Source: Altererythrobacter aquiaggeris (GTDB lineage: Bacteria > Pseudomonadota > Alphaproteobacteria > Sphingomonadales > Sphingomonadaceae). From it: a stretch of DNA of 64,000 bases. Every line of letters begins with the position of its first letter. The first letter of the stretch is position 1. Shown one piece after another: positions 1 through 7,258 of the stretch. The stretch is from the NCBI RefSeq assembly GCF_037154015.1, contig NZ_JBANRL010000001.1:124001-188000 (forward strand), written 5' to 3'. The notes under the pieces are model-generated. The model was given only the letters and a program-made list of their open reading frames with translations, did no database searches and was not told the DNA's origin. A program made the translations under genes and the position numbers.

Positions 1-793
1 TGGTTGCCGCGCCGGCCTTGATGTTGGTCAATGATCCGAAGCTGGGCATCGGCAAGCCATCATCGGCTGCGTCTTCCTCTTCTTCGTGCACGCCCAGTCC
101 GGTCGCGCCGTGCTGCGGGTTCAGCGCAGCGTCAGCCGAAGGGCCATCGGCCCAGTCGGTCAGCGCGTCTGCTTCGCGCGGCTGTCCGTCGCGCTCGCCG
201 CCGATTGCCTGATCGATTTCAAGCAACAGTTCGTCGGTGGTGATCTGGTCGGCCATTTCTTTCCAGTTGATCACACCGTAAATGAAATCGATCGAATCGT
301 CATCGCTGGAAAACGGCAGCAGGATGCCGCGATACAGGATTGTTGCGCCGCGCTGGTTCACGAATTCTGCTTCAAAGCCGATCGGGGCCTGATTGGCGAT
401 AATCTGCATGTAATGGTCGGTGATGCGTGACAGCAGGCTGCGGCTGGGAACATCCGACAGCTGATCGATGTTTTCCGTCGCATCACATTCGGTAGCCAGC
501 TTGTCGCCAAGATACTGGATCGTGGGATCCTCGATACCGTTGGTGAAATCCAGCAGCACGCTGAAAGGACCGAAATCGGGCAATTCTTCGGGGACAAGGT
601 CCTCGACCGCCGGATAATGCCGGTCATTCAGCAGGCTGGCCCAGTGATTATATGCGCGCACCTGCATCCGGCGTTCATCCTGGCCGATCGCCAGTGGCGG
701 TTCCTCGCGGCCCGTCTCTTCTTCACCGACATCATAGTCGCGATCATCGTCCGAAAAGTCGGTCGATCCAAAATTGCCGCGTAGAGTATCCAT
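1..793 (-). CDS. PAS-domain-like protein, C-terminus cut by window edge
   Basis: At least 264 codons are open from an ATG to the window edge, so the C-terminus is missing. After an acidic N-terminal segment of about 40 residues comes a region (about residues 45-185) that resembles the alphaproteobacterial PAS_5-type fold: residues around 73-85 read GPFSVLLDF, followed by an alternating helix/strand pattern ending near FIYGVINWKE. The remainder is acidic and low in complexity (DDG, EEEE runs). No catalytic or output domain is visible in the part present, so a sensory or regulatory role is only inferred. Family assignment rests on pattern recognition. Confidence 0.6.
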   Translation of the reverse strand, partial: MDTLRGNFGSTDFSDDDRDYDVGEEETGREEPPLAIGQDERRMQVRAYNHWASLLNDRHYPAVEDLVPEELPDFGPFSVLLDFTNGIEDPTIQYLGDKLATECDATENIDQLSDVPSRSLLSRITDHYMQIIANQAPIGFEAEFVNQRGATILYRGILLPFSSDDDSIDFIYGVINWKEMADQITTDELLLEIDQAIGGERDGQPREADALTDWADGPSADAALNPQHGATGLGVHEEEEDAADDGLPMPSFGSLTNIKAGAAT

Positions 794-844
794 GGCCTCA
801 TAGCCCCCGTTTCGTGATCAGGGGACCCTTTTGGCGCGACATGG

Positions 845-859
845 TAAACAAGCCGTTAA
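845..859 (-). promoter_or_regulatory. CtrA-like site upstream of the PAS-like gene
   Basis: The minus strand reads TTAA, seven bases, then TTTA, one mismatch from the CtrA consensus TTAA-N7-TTAA. It lies about 50 bases before the start of the PAS-like gene. One-mismatch sites are expected a few times by chance in a window this size, so this is tentative. Confidence 0.25.
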
Positions 860-899
860 GTTGTCCGGAAGACGCCAAAATTTTTCATGACGTCAGATT

Positions 900-919
900 A
901 CCGGTGCCGCGGCACCGGT
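900..919. repeat. 20-bp perfect palindrome
   Basis: ACCGGTGCCG followed directly by its own reverse complement. It sits 26 bases past the stop of the DUF2141 gene and could form a cruciform or a hairpin in that transcript. No T-tract follows, so it is not a classical terminator. Confidence 0.6.
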
Positions 920-920
920 G

Positions 921-940
921 GCCGGGCCGGGCCGGGCCGG
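921..940. repeat. Four tandem copies of GCCGG
   Basis: A pentamer repeated exactly four times, next to the 20-bp palindrome and between the DUF2141 stop and the PAS-like gene. It is too short to class as a minisatellite family but could vary in copy number. Confidence 0.6.
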
Positions 941-945
941 GATCA

Positions 946-1449
946 TCAGAACATATACCGCAACCGGATGGTCTGGCTTACCGGTTTGCCCGCGACGTCA
1001 AACGCGGCATCGGCGAATTTCGGCGGCGCCATCATGACTTTGGCGTCACGCGAGAATCCGAACCCCTCCTTGGGGATCATCGACAGGGCGCGGTCCGCTT
1101 TGCCATTGTCGTTTTCGTCATGCAGCAGCGCGATGGCATAAGTGCCCGGCCTGACATTTCTGAAGGTCAGCACTGCGCCCGATCTGGCTGCGACGGCAAG
1201 TTTGACCGCTCTGGCATCGCCGCGGCAGGTTTTTGGAAAACCGCTGCTGTTGGCGGTCATGCAGGCGCGGATGACGCCCTTTTCGTTGCGCACGTCGGTA
1301 ATCCGAACCGTGACGTCAGCAGTTTTATCGGCATCAATGCCCGTCGATATCACCGCCGCAGGGGCTGGCACGGCACTGGCGAGCAGCGGCGCAGCACAAA
1401 TTGCGGCCACCACAGTCAGGGCGCGGAAATACCTTTGTCGGTGCCGCAC
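946..1449 (-). CDS. DUF2141-family exported protein
   Basis: A protein of about 167 residues. An N-terminal signal peptide (RYFRAL then a hydrophobic run ending ASA) is followed by a small beta-rich domain with the DUF2141 pattern: G-V-I-R-A-C-M near residue 60, a Gly-Thr-Tyr-Ala strand, H-D-E-N-D-N-G-K, then a G-F-G-F-S segment. It is probably periplasmic or secreted; the function of the family is not established. I chose a GTG start preceded by GGGA because it gives a normal signal peptide; an ATG 13 codons upstream would overlap the hydroxylase gene more deeply. The reading overlaps the end of the upstream hydroxylase gene, which suggests co-transcription. A second DUF2141 protein is encoded at 21284-21772. 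Confidence 0.75.
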   Translation of the reverse strand: MRHRQRYFRALTVVAAICAAPLLASAVPAPAAVISTGIDADKTADVTVRITDVRNEKGVIRACMTANSSGFPKTCRGDARAVKLAVAARSGAVLTFRNVRPGTYAIALLHDENDNGKADRALSMIPKEGFGFSRDAKVMMAPPKFADAAFDVAGKPVSQTIRLRYMF

Positions 1450-2129
1450 AGGTGATCCCAAAACCGGAAATACAGGCCGTAATTGCATGTGTAGCGCTCA
1501 TGATGCTGATTGTGATGGCTGGCGGTTATCACGTATTTACCGAATCTGGAATGAACAAACCGTTGGGGAAACAATTCCCAGCCCATGTGATTGGTCACGC
1601 CCATCAAGGTCATGATTGCCAGCACTGCGCCCAGCATGGCTACATGGATGGGGATCAGGAACACCAGCGCGGGGATGACAACCGCGCCGGTAATGGCTTC
1701 AACCGGATGGAAGCTCATCGCCGCCCACGCGGTCGGCGGACGGCTGGCGTGATGGACTGCATGGGCGATTTTGAAAAGACGCGGCCGGTGCATCCAGCGA
1801 TGCGTCCAGTAAAACCACGTGTCATGCGCCAGCAGGTATGCGATTAGTGACAGCGGCAAATACCACAGCGGGAAATCATTCCACCCTGTGTAAATCCGTG
1901 TCCAGCCGTGCGATTGCCAGCCCCAGGCGACAATCCCTGCAGGCACACCGTAAATCGCCGCGGAAGCCAGCGACCAGAATATTTCCTTCCTGATCTGCGC
2001 TTGACGCCCGGCATACTGGCCGGGGCGAACCTTCGCCGTCGCTAGCGCAAAAGCCCCGCTGACGACCAGATAACGAACCGCGACAATCACAGTCATGGCC
2101 GCCGCAGAAATGATTATTGGCGCTAACAT
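1416..2129 (-). CDS. Sterol desaturase / fatty acid hydroxylase superfamily membrane protein
   Basis: A 237-residue integral membrane di-iron enzyme. The histidine clusters are visible: H102-D-T-W-F-Y-W-T-H110, H123-A-V-H-H127, and S204-H-H-N-Q-H-H210, with H141 and H181 between them. Hydrophobic segments lie at about 5-30, 50-70, 90-100 and 145-178. The family inserts oxygen into or desaturates lipid-like substrates such as sterols, fatty acids or carotenoids; the substrate here cannot be told. The protein is longer than a typical CrtZ carotene hydroxylase (about 160 residues). An upstream in-frame extension runs into mmcB and lacks coding character, so the ATG at 2129 is preferred. Confidence 0.8.
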   Translation of the reverse strand: MLAPIIISAAAMTVIVAVRYLVVSGAFALATAKVRPGQYAGRQAQIRKEIFWSLASAAIYGVPAGIVAWGWQSHGWTRIYTGWNDFPLWYLPLSLIAYLLAHDTWFYWTHRWMHRPRLFKIAHAVHHASRPPTAWAAMSFHPVEAITGAVVIPALVFLIPIHVAMLGAVLAIMTLMGVTNHMGWELFPQRFVHSRFGKYVITASHHNQHHERYTCNYGLYFRFWDHLCGTDKGISAP

Positions 2130-2190
2130 CCCCGCATATATGCCCTGCGGCGAAATCGGACGCCAGCGTTTTCCCCGCCAGCTTTCTTGC

Positions 2191-2691
2191 TCAGAACTCG
2201 CCGCCCCACGGCGAACAGGTCGGGTCCTCGGCAATCTGCATCCGGCGCATGGCAGTACGGGCCAGCTTTTCCACTTCGACCTTGCGCCGCGCGGCGGCCA
2301 GCGAACGGGTGGGCGCGGGGCGGATGATTTCCGCGTCATAGCCATCACCCACAATCACGCCGCAACAATCCGGCTTGAACCCGTCGCCATCCAGACAGGT
2401 GCGGTCGAGACCGGGGGCCAGCCCCCAGTAAAATCGGTCACAATGGTCCAGATAATCAGGCCATTTGTTGTCACCAAGCAAATCGGCCCGAGACACCTTG
2501 ATCTCGACGATCACGACGCGGCCTTTCGGGTCAACACCCATCAAATCGGCACGTCGCCCGCCGCGCAGCGGCATTTCCGCAAGGCACCAGATGTCATTGC
2601 GCGCAAACAGCCGCATAATCCCGCGCGTTACCGCAGCCGAATCGTGTAAAAGAGGGTGGGCGGGCGTAACTATTGCAAGCGAATCAACCAT
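2191..2691 (-). CDS. mmcB: MmcB family DNA repair protein
   Basis: A 166-residue protein matching the MmcB/DUF-type family described in Caulobacter for mitomycin C damage repair. A restriction-endonuclease-like core is visible: D49 in RRAD, then E63-I-K65 in IVEIK, i.e. the D...E-x-K metal-binding pattern of PD-(D/E)XK nucleases, in a compact alpha/beta fold. A basic C-terminal helix (about 130-155) follows. It starts at an ATG, and 61 bases separate its stop from the next gene on the same strand. It is expected to act on damaged DNA in the cytoplasm; the nuclease activity is inferred from the motif. Confidence 0.85.
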   Translation of the reverse strand: MVDSLAIVTPAHPLLHDSAAVTRGIMRLFARNDIWCLAEMPLRGGRRADLMGVDPKGRVVIVEIKVSRADLLGDNKWPDYLDHCDRFYWGLAPGLDRTCLDGDGFKPDCCGVIVGDGYDAEIIRPAPTRSLAAARRKVEVEKLARTAMRRMQIAEDPTCSPWGGEF

Positions 2692-2750
2692 GCCCCAAAT
2701 TGGAACATAGCATGAACTCGGTCAAGCCGTAATGATGGTTTGCGACCAGA

Positions 2751-3179
2751 TCAGGCGCTGCGCAGCGGACCCAGCGCGGCATTTTCCGGTAACAATGCCA
2801 GCAGGCCCGCACGGGCCGCCTGAAATTCGCGCCACAGCGTCTGCGCGGGCACTGCCGCATCCTGACCGCGCGCCGAAACCGCCAGAAGCGCCGCCAGGCC
2901 CGGTTCCATGAAGGACGCCAGATCATCCAGTCCGTCATTGACCAGCTTGAGCCGCCAGCTCTCGCAATCGCGCATGATCGCGGGAAAATTGCGGACTTCG
3001 GACGTAGTTCTTTCGGCCGGCATTCCCGCCATCAGCGCAACCGCGTTGCCGGCATCATTCAGCGCCGCCCAGCGTGTCGCCACCGGGCCGGGGGGGCGAC
3101 TGCCGCGCGCCTCGTTTTGCGATGTTGCCCGGGATCCGGGCGCTTTGCTGAAGCCTCGTTTGGCAGGATCTGCGTTCAT
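2751..3179 (-). CDS. Hypothetical protein upstream of mmcB
   Basis: A 142-residue protein I cannot assign to a family. The first 35 residues are basic and Ala/Pro-rich and probably disordered. The rest is mostly alpha-helical, with an Asp/Glu-rich stretch near residues 80-92 and Ala/Leu-rich helices to the end. There is no signal peptide, membrane segment or cysteine pair. Codon use matches its neighbours, and it lies 59 bases before mmcB on the same strand, so the two may be co-expressed. Confidence 0.6.
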   Translation of the reverse strand: MNADPAKRGFSKAPGSRATSQNEARGSRPPGPVATRWAALNDAGNAVALMAGMPAERTTSEVRNFPAIMRDCESWRLKLVNDGLDDLASFMEPGLAALLAVSARGQDAAVPAQTLWREFQAARAGLLALLPENAALGPLRSA

Positions 3180-3296
3180 GCGCTGTATTTAGCGCGGCGA
3201 ACTTGCCAAATTGCTAATTACCGCAAGGGTTGCAAAACCGCTGGCGCAGCGTGCAGGCAATTGCTAGGCGCGCCGTCTTGGTAGTCAGCCAAACTG

Positions 3297-3373
<77 letters not shown>

Positions 3374-3522
3374 TTATTTTCAATGACTTAATCAATCAAC
3401 CGCGTGTATCATTTGGTTGCAGGTAGCATATAGGTAGCAGCCAGCGAGAAATTTGAGCAAAATGTAATTGTTTCCTTCAACGGTTCCATGCCATTGTGAA
3501 GTCTGGGGATTTGGGGGCAACA

Positions 3523-3924
3523 ATGAGAATTTCATTAGCAATTTTTGCATCGCTGTTGATGGCCGGACAACCCGTTGCAGCGCAAGCCGAATACGATGCT
3601 GCTTTTGTAGCCAAACGTATCGGGGAATTGAGCGCGATATACCCGGCGTATGCAGCTTGTGCCGACACCCCAATTGCCAAATCCAATTTCGAAAACTTGA
3701 AATATAATGTCCGAGAATTTTTTGGTGATGATGCCGCTGAACGTATGCAAACAAACTTCGACAAAATGATTAACCAACTAAGCGAGTTTGCGCCATCCAT
3801 AAGGCGCGAAACCGCCATAGATATGGAGTGCCATTCAAAAGAACAGTCAGCCGCACAAGAGCTGGCGACACTCTTTGAGGATTTGGAGTTCTTTGCAAAA
3901 AAAGCCAGCGAGCAAGCCGAATAG
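3523..3924 (+). CDS. Small exported hypothetical protein in the tRNA-Arg island
   Basis: A 133-residue protein with a clear signal peptide (MRISLAIFASLLMAG, cleavage expected near QPVAAQA) and a helical mature part. Two cysteines (one in YAACAD, one in MECHSK) could form a disulfide in the periplasm. The ATG chosen follows a GGGG ribosome-binding sequence; an in-frame ATG nine codons upstream lacks one. Base composition is visibly less GC-rich than in the flanking genes. I recognise no family. It lies just past tRNA-Arg and faces the other island genes. Confidence 0.6.
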   Translation: MRISLAIFASLLMAGQPVAAQAEYDAAFVAKRIGELSAIYPAYAACADTPIAKSNFENLKYNVREFFGDDAAERMQTNFDKMINQLSEFAPSIRRETAIDMECHSKEQSAAQELATLFEDLEFFAKKASEQAE

Positions 3925-3925
3925 T

Positions 3926-4165
3926 TCAGCTAGGATATTTGGCGCAAAGAATGCGCTGGCCAGTCTCATTGGCGGCGCGATGAATGAATGCGGGCAACCC
4001 TTCATCAAAATGGCGCGTGCGCTCGCCATGACAACCAAATGCGCCCACAACCGGCCTAGCGTCATCATCAGGGTGTATTGTGATGATGACCGGCGCAAAG
4101 GCTCGCTTATGGCGATTGCGGCGTTCCTGGCGAGCGATACGGGCCTTAAGGGTGCGATAGCTCAT
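3926..4165 (-). CDS. Hypothetical island protein (79 aa)
   Basis: A short basic protein starting MSYRTLKARIARQERRNR, followed by a strand-rich part with PVIITIHPDDD and a His/Gly-rich tail. Its ATG overlaps the stop of the upstream gene by one base (TAATG), which indicates translational coupling and supports it as real. No family is recognised. The coupled, compact layout with its two upstream neighbours resembles small phage gene sets. Confidence 0.5.
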   Translation of the reverse strand: MSYRTLKARIARQERRNRHKRAFAPVIITIHPDDDARPVVGAFGCHGERTRHFDEGLPAFIHRAANETGQRILCAKYPS

Positions 4166-4479
4166 TACCGGCATTCCAGCGCGTCTAGGCGGTCAGTCAG
4201 CTTATCGACCTTTTCGCGCTCAATATGGCGCGATAGCACTTCCAGCGCATAGATAAGCTTGGTTCCCTTTGCAGCAGGAATTTCGCTAGCTTTCATGCCG
4301 CGATAGACCTTGGCAATTTCACGCCGGATTTGAGGGCCGTTTTCAAGCCGCATTCGTTTTGACACTGGCTTGGGGGACGGGGGTTTATCCTGAACGCCAG
4401 CATCAACGGCGGGTGCACCCCAACCCGCCGCGCCATTTTCTGCATTTACGGGTGTATAATCAGGCCAAGCGTTTGCCAT
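4165..4479 (-). CDS. Hypothetical island protein (104 aa)
   Basis: Starts MANAWPDYTPVNAENGAAGW, has a Pro/Lys-rich linker near residues 35-50, then a helical, charged C-terminal half (RREIAKVYRGMKASEIPAAKG, later IEREKVDKLTDRLDAL) that could form a coiled coil. It overlaps the upstream gene by 20 bases and the downstream gene by one base, so the three are probably translated from one message. Function unknown; phage-like by context only. Confidence 0.5.
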   Translation of the reverse strand: MANAWPDYTPVNAENGAAGWGAPAVDAGVQDKPPSPKPVSKRMRLENGPQIRREIAKVYRGMKASEIPAAKGTKLIYALEVLSRHIEREKVDKLTDRLDALECR

Positions 4480-4774
4480 TTTCTGCTTCCAAATCTTGGC
4501 CCGGTCCAATTTCAAGTTGGTCCATGATAGCTTTTCGCGCAAGGTCAAAAGCAGCAATCCGATTAGCTTTTGTGTTTTTCTTATCGCGTGCAATGGCCAA
4601 TGCCTTACCTGCAATTTCAGCTAATATATCAATTGGGTTTATAGTAGTATTAGAAGCGGGTGTTTCAGCATCGCCGCTTTGCTTGGCGACTGTTTCGTTC
4701 CAAATCTTAACGCTTTGGCCAGGTGAATATTTGCTACCCATTCCGCTGTCATCGCCGGAATAATATTCGGTCAT
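4460..4774 (-). CDS. Hypothetical island protein (104 aa), first of a coupled trio
   Basis: Starts MTEYYSGDDSGMGSKYSPGQ after a GGAG ribosome-binding sequence six bases or so upstream. The N-terminal half is polar and probably disordered. The C-terminal half is helical (IDILAEIAGKALAIARDK, later ANRIAAFDLARKAIMDQL), somewhat like small DNA-packaging or adaptor proteins, but no specific family can be claimed. It heads the coupled minus-strand trio in the tRNA-Arg island. Confidence 0.5.
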   Translation of the reverse strand: MTEYYSGDDSGMGSKYSPGQSVKIWNETVAKQSGDAETPASNTTINPIDILAEIAGKALAIARDKKNTKANRIAAFDLARKAIMDQLEIGPGQDLEAENGKRLA

Positions 4775-4842
4775 TTTGATTTTCTCCAATATGCCCACAA
4801 TGGGATTGTGAAGCCGCATCGCCCGCTACGGCTTCAGGTTGA

Positions 4843-5313
4843 TTATCGTTTTACGTTTCGGTTTGTGGCGTTGTTGACCGCCGCCGCGATTGCCGCTTTT
4901 TTAGCCCGTTCACGCCATGCGCCGGGTTCAGTTCCAGCCCGCAATTTGGCGGTCATTTTCAAAGCCGGAATAGAAGCGGTTTCCATCTTTTCCAACGCCA
5001 GCTTCAATTGGTTGCGCAGTGCCAAACGTTGCGGGTCTAGCTTATTGAAAACCCGCTCTTTGATACTATCACGTTGTTCAGCGGTTAAGCCGGTCAAAAA
5101 CAGCGGCGCTTCAATCAGGGTTGCCAATGCGCCATTTTCGCCTTGCTGAATAAGGTCATTCAAAGTTTGAACGCGCTGTTCAGGCTTCATGTAACTAAAC
5201 GCCGCCGTGACAGCATTGAAATGAACATCATTCGATTTTAAGCCAGCATCAAATTCTAAGTTTGCTTCAACGTTGGCGAGTTCACGCTTCAATTCAGCCT
5301 TTGCGCCGTCAAA
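4843..5313 (-). pseudogene. 5'-truncated island gene joined to the glyoxalase-like gene
   Basis: A helical, charged reading frame of about 156 codons with no proper start: going upstream it runs to an in-frame TAA at 5314-5316, and beyond that stop the same frame continues into the truncated glyoxalase-like gene. A TTG at 5292 could in principle restart it. Recognisable segments are ELKRELANVEANLEFDAGL, a middle part with TLNDLIQQGENGALATLI, and a basic Ala-rich C-terminus. It is probably the tail of a mobile-element gene whose beginning was lost on recombination. Base composition is lower in GC than the flanking chromosome. Confidence 0.55.
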
Positions 5314-5598
5314 TTACGCGCAATAGTTTTTCTCGAATTTTTCGACACGCTCAGCCGCGCGAACCGATGCTTCGGTAGCATCAATGTCATCAACCCCGAT
5401 TGAGATAACGGGCAATTGCGTACCCGAGCCAACTTGGGAGGCGGTGTGCAGCTCGATCTTCTGCGCCGCGTCTTTTGTCAAAAACGAGATCCATCCCATA
5501 TCGAGAGCTAAATCCAGATCGAAGACTTCTTGGTAAAATTTGGCTAGCGGTATTGGGCCGGGCGCAAAGAGATTGGCGACGCTTCTCGTGACACCCAT
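5314..5598 (-). pseudogene. Truncated glyoxalase/VOC family protein
   Basis: The first 82 residues or so match the vicinal-oxygen-chelate (glyoxalase/bleomycin resistance) fold: an opening strand with a metal-ligand region, KFYQEVFDLDLALD, a strand ending IELH, then VISIGVDDIDAT and a helix ending VRAA. A normal member continues for another 40 or more residues with further metal ligands; here the frame changes character to ERVEKFEKNYCA and stops at TAA. The foreign tail is probably from the adjacent island. As it stands only part of the metal site is encoded, so it is likely non-functional. It is divergent from the molybdenum hydroxylase operon. Confidence 0.7.
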
Positions 5599-5765
5599 AG
5601 CTGAAAGACTCCTGCAATCCAGCTCGCGCGGGTGCCGCTAAAGCATGACTTGGGGGATGTCCGCAAACCGCATATGACCGCATTTCACGCCGCCGCAATA
5701 TATGGCAGATATTATCTGGACACCTTTCGGCTCCCGAGAGTTGAGAAAGGGAAGGAGGGATCCCC

Positions 5766-6275
5766 GTGACCCAATCTATTTCCGTAAATGGTACACAGCA
5801 CCTGATGCCGGACGATCCGCGGGTGACCCTGCTTGATTTTCTACGACACGATGCAGGCCTGACAGGCACAAAAAAAGGCTGCGATCATGGCCAGTGCGGC
5901 GCCTGCACGGTGATCGTGAACGGCGTTCGGATCAACAGCTGCCTGACGCTGGCCGCGATGCATGACGGCGACAGTGTCACCACCATCGAAGGTATCGGGA
6001 CGCCCGGCAGCCCCTCCGCGCTCCAGCGTGCGTTTCTTGAACATGACGGCTTCCAGTGCGGTTATTGCACGCCCGGACAGATTTGTTCTGCAACCGCGCT
6101 GATCGAAGAACTGGCGAGCGACTGGCCAAGTGACGCAAGCGGTAATCTGGAAGGCAAGATCGAGATCACCGGCGAGGAAATCCGCGAGCGGATGAGCGGG
6201 AACCTGTGCCGCTGCGGGGCCTATGCAAATATTGTCGCAGCCATTCGCGAAGTCGCAGCGGAGCAAGCGTCATGA
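5766..6275 (+). CDS. Molybdenum hydroxylase, [2Fe-2S] subunit (PaoA-like)
   Basis: A 169-residue iron-sulfur subunit of the xanthine oxidase family. The plant-type cluster is at GCDHGQCGACTVIVNG with a further Cys in NSCLTL; the second cluster is at CGYCTPGQIC and CRCGAYANI. The part between carries the acidic insertion typical of PaoA-like aldehyde oxidoreductases. E. coli PaoA is exported by the Tat system; no twin-arginine signal is present here, so this enzyme is probably cytoplasmic. It starts at GTG with a perfect AAGGAGG seven bases upstream. First gene of a five-gene operon; it passes electrons from the Mo site towards the FAD subunit. Confidence 0.92.
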   Translation: MTQSISVNGTQHLMPDDPRVTLLDFLRHDAGLTGTKKGCDHGQCGACTVIVNGVRINSCLTLAAMHDGDSVTTIEGIGTPGSPSALQRAFLEHDGFQCGYCTPGQICSATALIEELASDWPSDASGNLEGKIEITGEEIRERMSGNLCRCGAYANIVAAIREVAAEQAS

Positions 6276-7258
6276 GGCCATTCCAGTATAATCGGGCAAC
6301 ATCGCTGGCCGGCGCAGCGAATATCACCGGCACTGATGGTGCGGTGGCCATTGCGGGCGGGACCAATCTGCTTGATTTGATGAAGCTGCAGATTGAAACC
6401 CCTGACCAGCTGGCTGACATCAATCATCTGGGGATGGCCGCGATCACCGATAATGACGATGGCGGCTTGCGGATCGGAGCATTGGCGACCAACACTGCAA
6501 CCGCAGTTCACCCGCGCGTTCGGGCCGATTACCCTGTGCTGGCCCGCGCCATTCTGGCCGGTGCGACGCAGCAGCTTCGTAACAAGGCGACGACCGGCGG
6601 CAATTTATGCCAGCGCACACGTTGTTTCTATTTCACCAATATCGATCAGCCATGCAACAAACGCGAGCCGGGCACCGGCTGCGGTGCAATCGAAGGCGTC
6701 GCAAAACTCCATGCGGTGCTTGGAACCAGCGACCAGTGCATCGCCACCTATCCCGGCGACATGGCGGTGGCGATGACTGCACTTGGCGCGAAGGTACATA
6801 TTGCTGGCATGGACGGGGAAGAACGGACTGTCCCTGTGGCAGATTTTCACTGCCTGCCCGGCGATACGCCGTGGCGTGAAAATGTCCTCGAGGCGGGCGA
6901 ACTTATCACTGCCGTTACGCTGCCTGCGCCAGTGGGCGGCACGCAGATTTACCGCAAGGTACGCGAACGATCGTCCTATGCCTTTGCGCTCGTGTCGATC
7001 GCGGCTGTTGTCGAAATTGGCGGCGGTGTTTTCACACGGGCGGACCTGGCATTTGGCGGTCTGGCGCACAAACCATGGCACGATCCGCGCATTGCGGATG
7101 TTTTGATCGGCCAGAAGCCGGCAGAAACGCTGTTTGACCAGGCGGCCGATATCCTGCTGGGCGGGGCGCGGGGTTATGGCGAAAACGATTTCAAGATCCC
7201 GCTTGCCCGAAGGACGCTGCACGCGGTCCTTGCCCAGGCGGCGGAGGAGGCGGCATGA
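6272..7258 (+). CDS. Molybdenum hydroxylase, FAD subunit with extra [4Fe-4S] site (PaoB-like)
   Basis: A 328-residue FAD-binding subunit (CO dehydrogenase flavoprotein fold): the AGGTNLLDLMK flavin loop is at about 28-38 and ATTGGNL near 106-112. An insertion carries four cysteines, C113, C118, C128 and C137, matching the extra [4Fe-4S] cluster known in E. coli PaoB and 4-hydroxybenzoyl-CoA reductase. It overlaps the previous gene by ATGA and the next by GTGA-type overlap, so the three subunits are translationally coupled. Role: accepts electrons from the [2Fe-2S] subunit and hands them to the final acceptor. Confidence 0.92.
   Translation: MRPFQYNRATSLAGAANITGTDGAVAIAGGTNLLDLMKLQIETPDQLADINHLGMAAITDNDDGGLRIGALATNTATAVHPRVRADYPVLARAILAGATQQLRNKATTGGNLCQRTRCFYFTNIDQPCNKREPGTGCGAIEGVAKLHAVLGTSDQCIATYPGDMAVAMTALGAKVHIAGMDGEERTVPVADFHCLPGDTPWRENVLEAGELITAVTLPAPVGGTQIYRKVRERSSYAFALVSIAAVVEIGGGVFTRADLAFGGLAHKPWHDPRIADVLIGQKPAETLFDQAADILLGGARGYGENDFKIPLARRTLHAVLAQAAEEAA

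Noticed and set aside
4405-4420. CGGGTGCACC identical to part of the tRNA-Arg 3' end, as a possible attachment-site repeat
   Set aside because: Only ten bases match and they lie inside a plausible coding gene of the island, not at its edge. Too short to call an att site.
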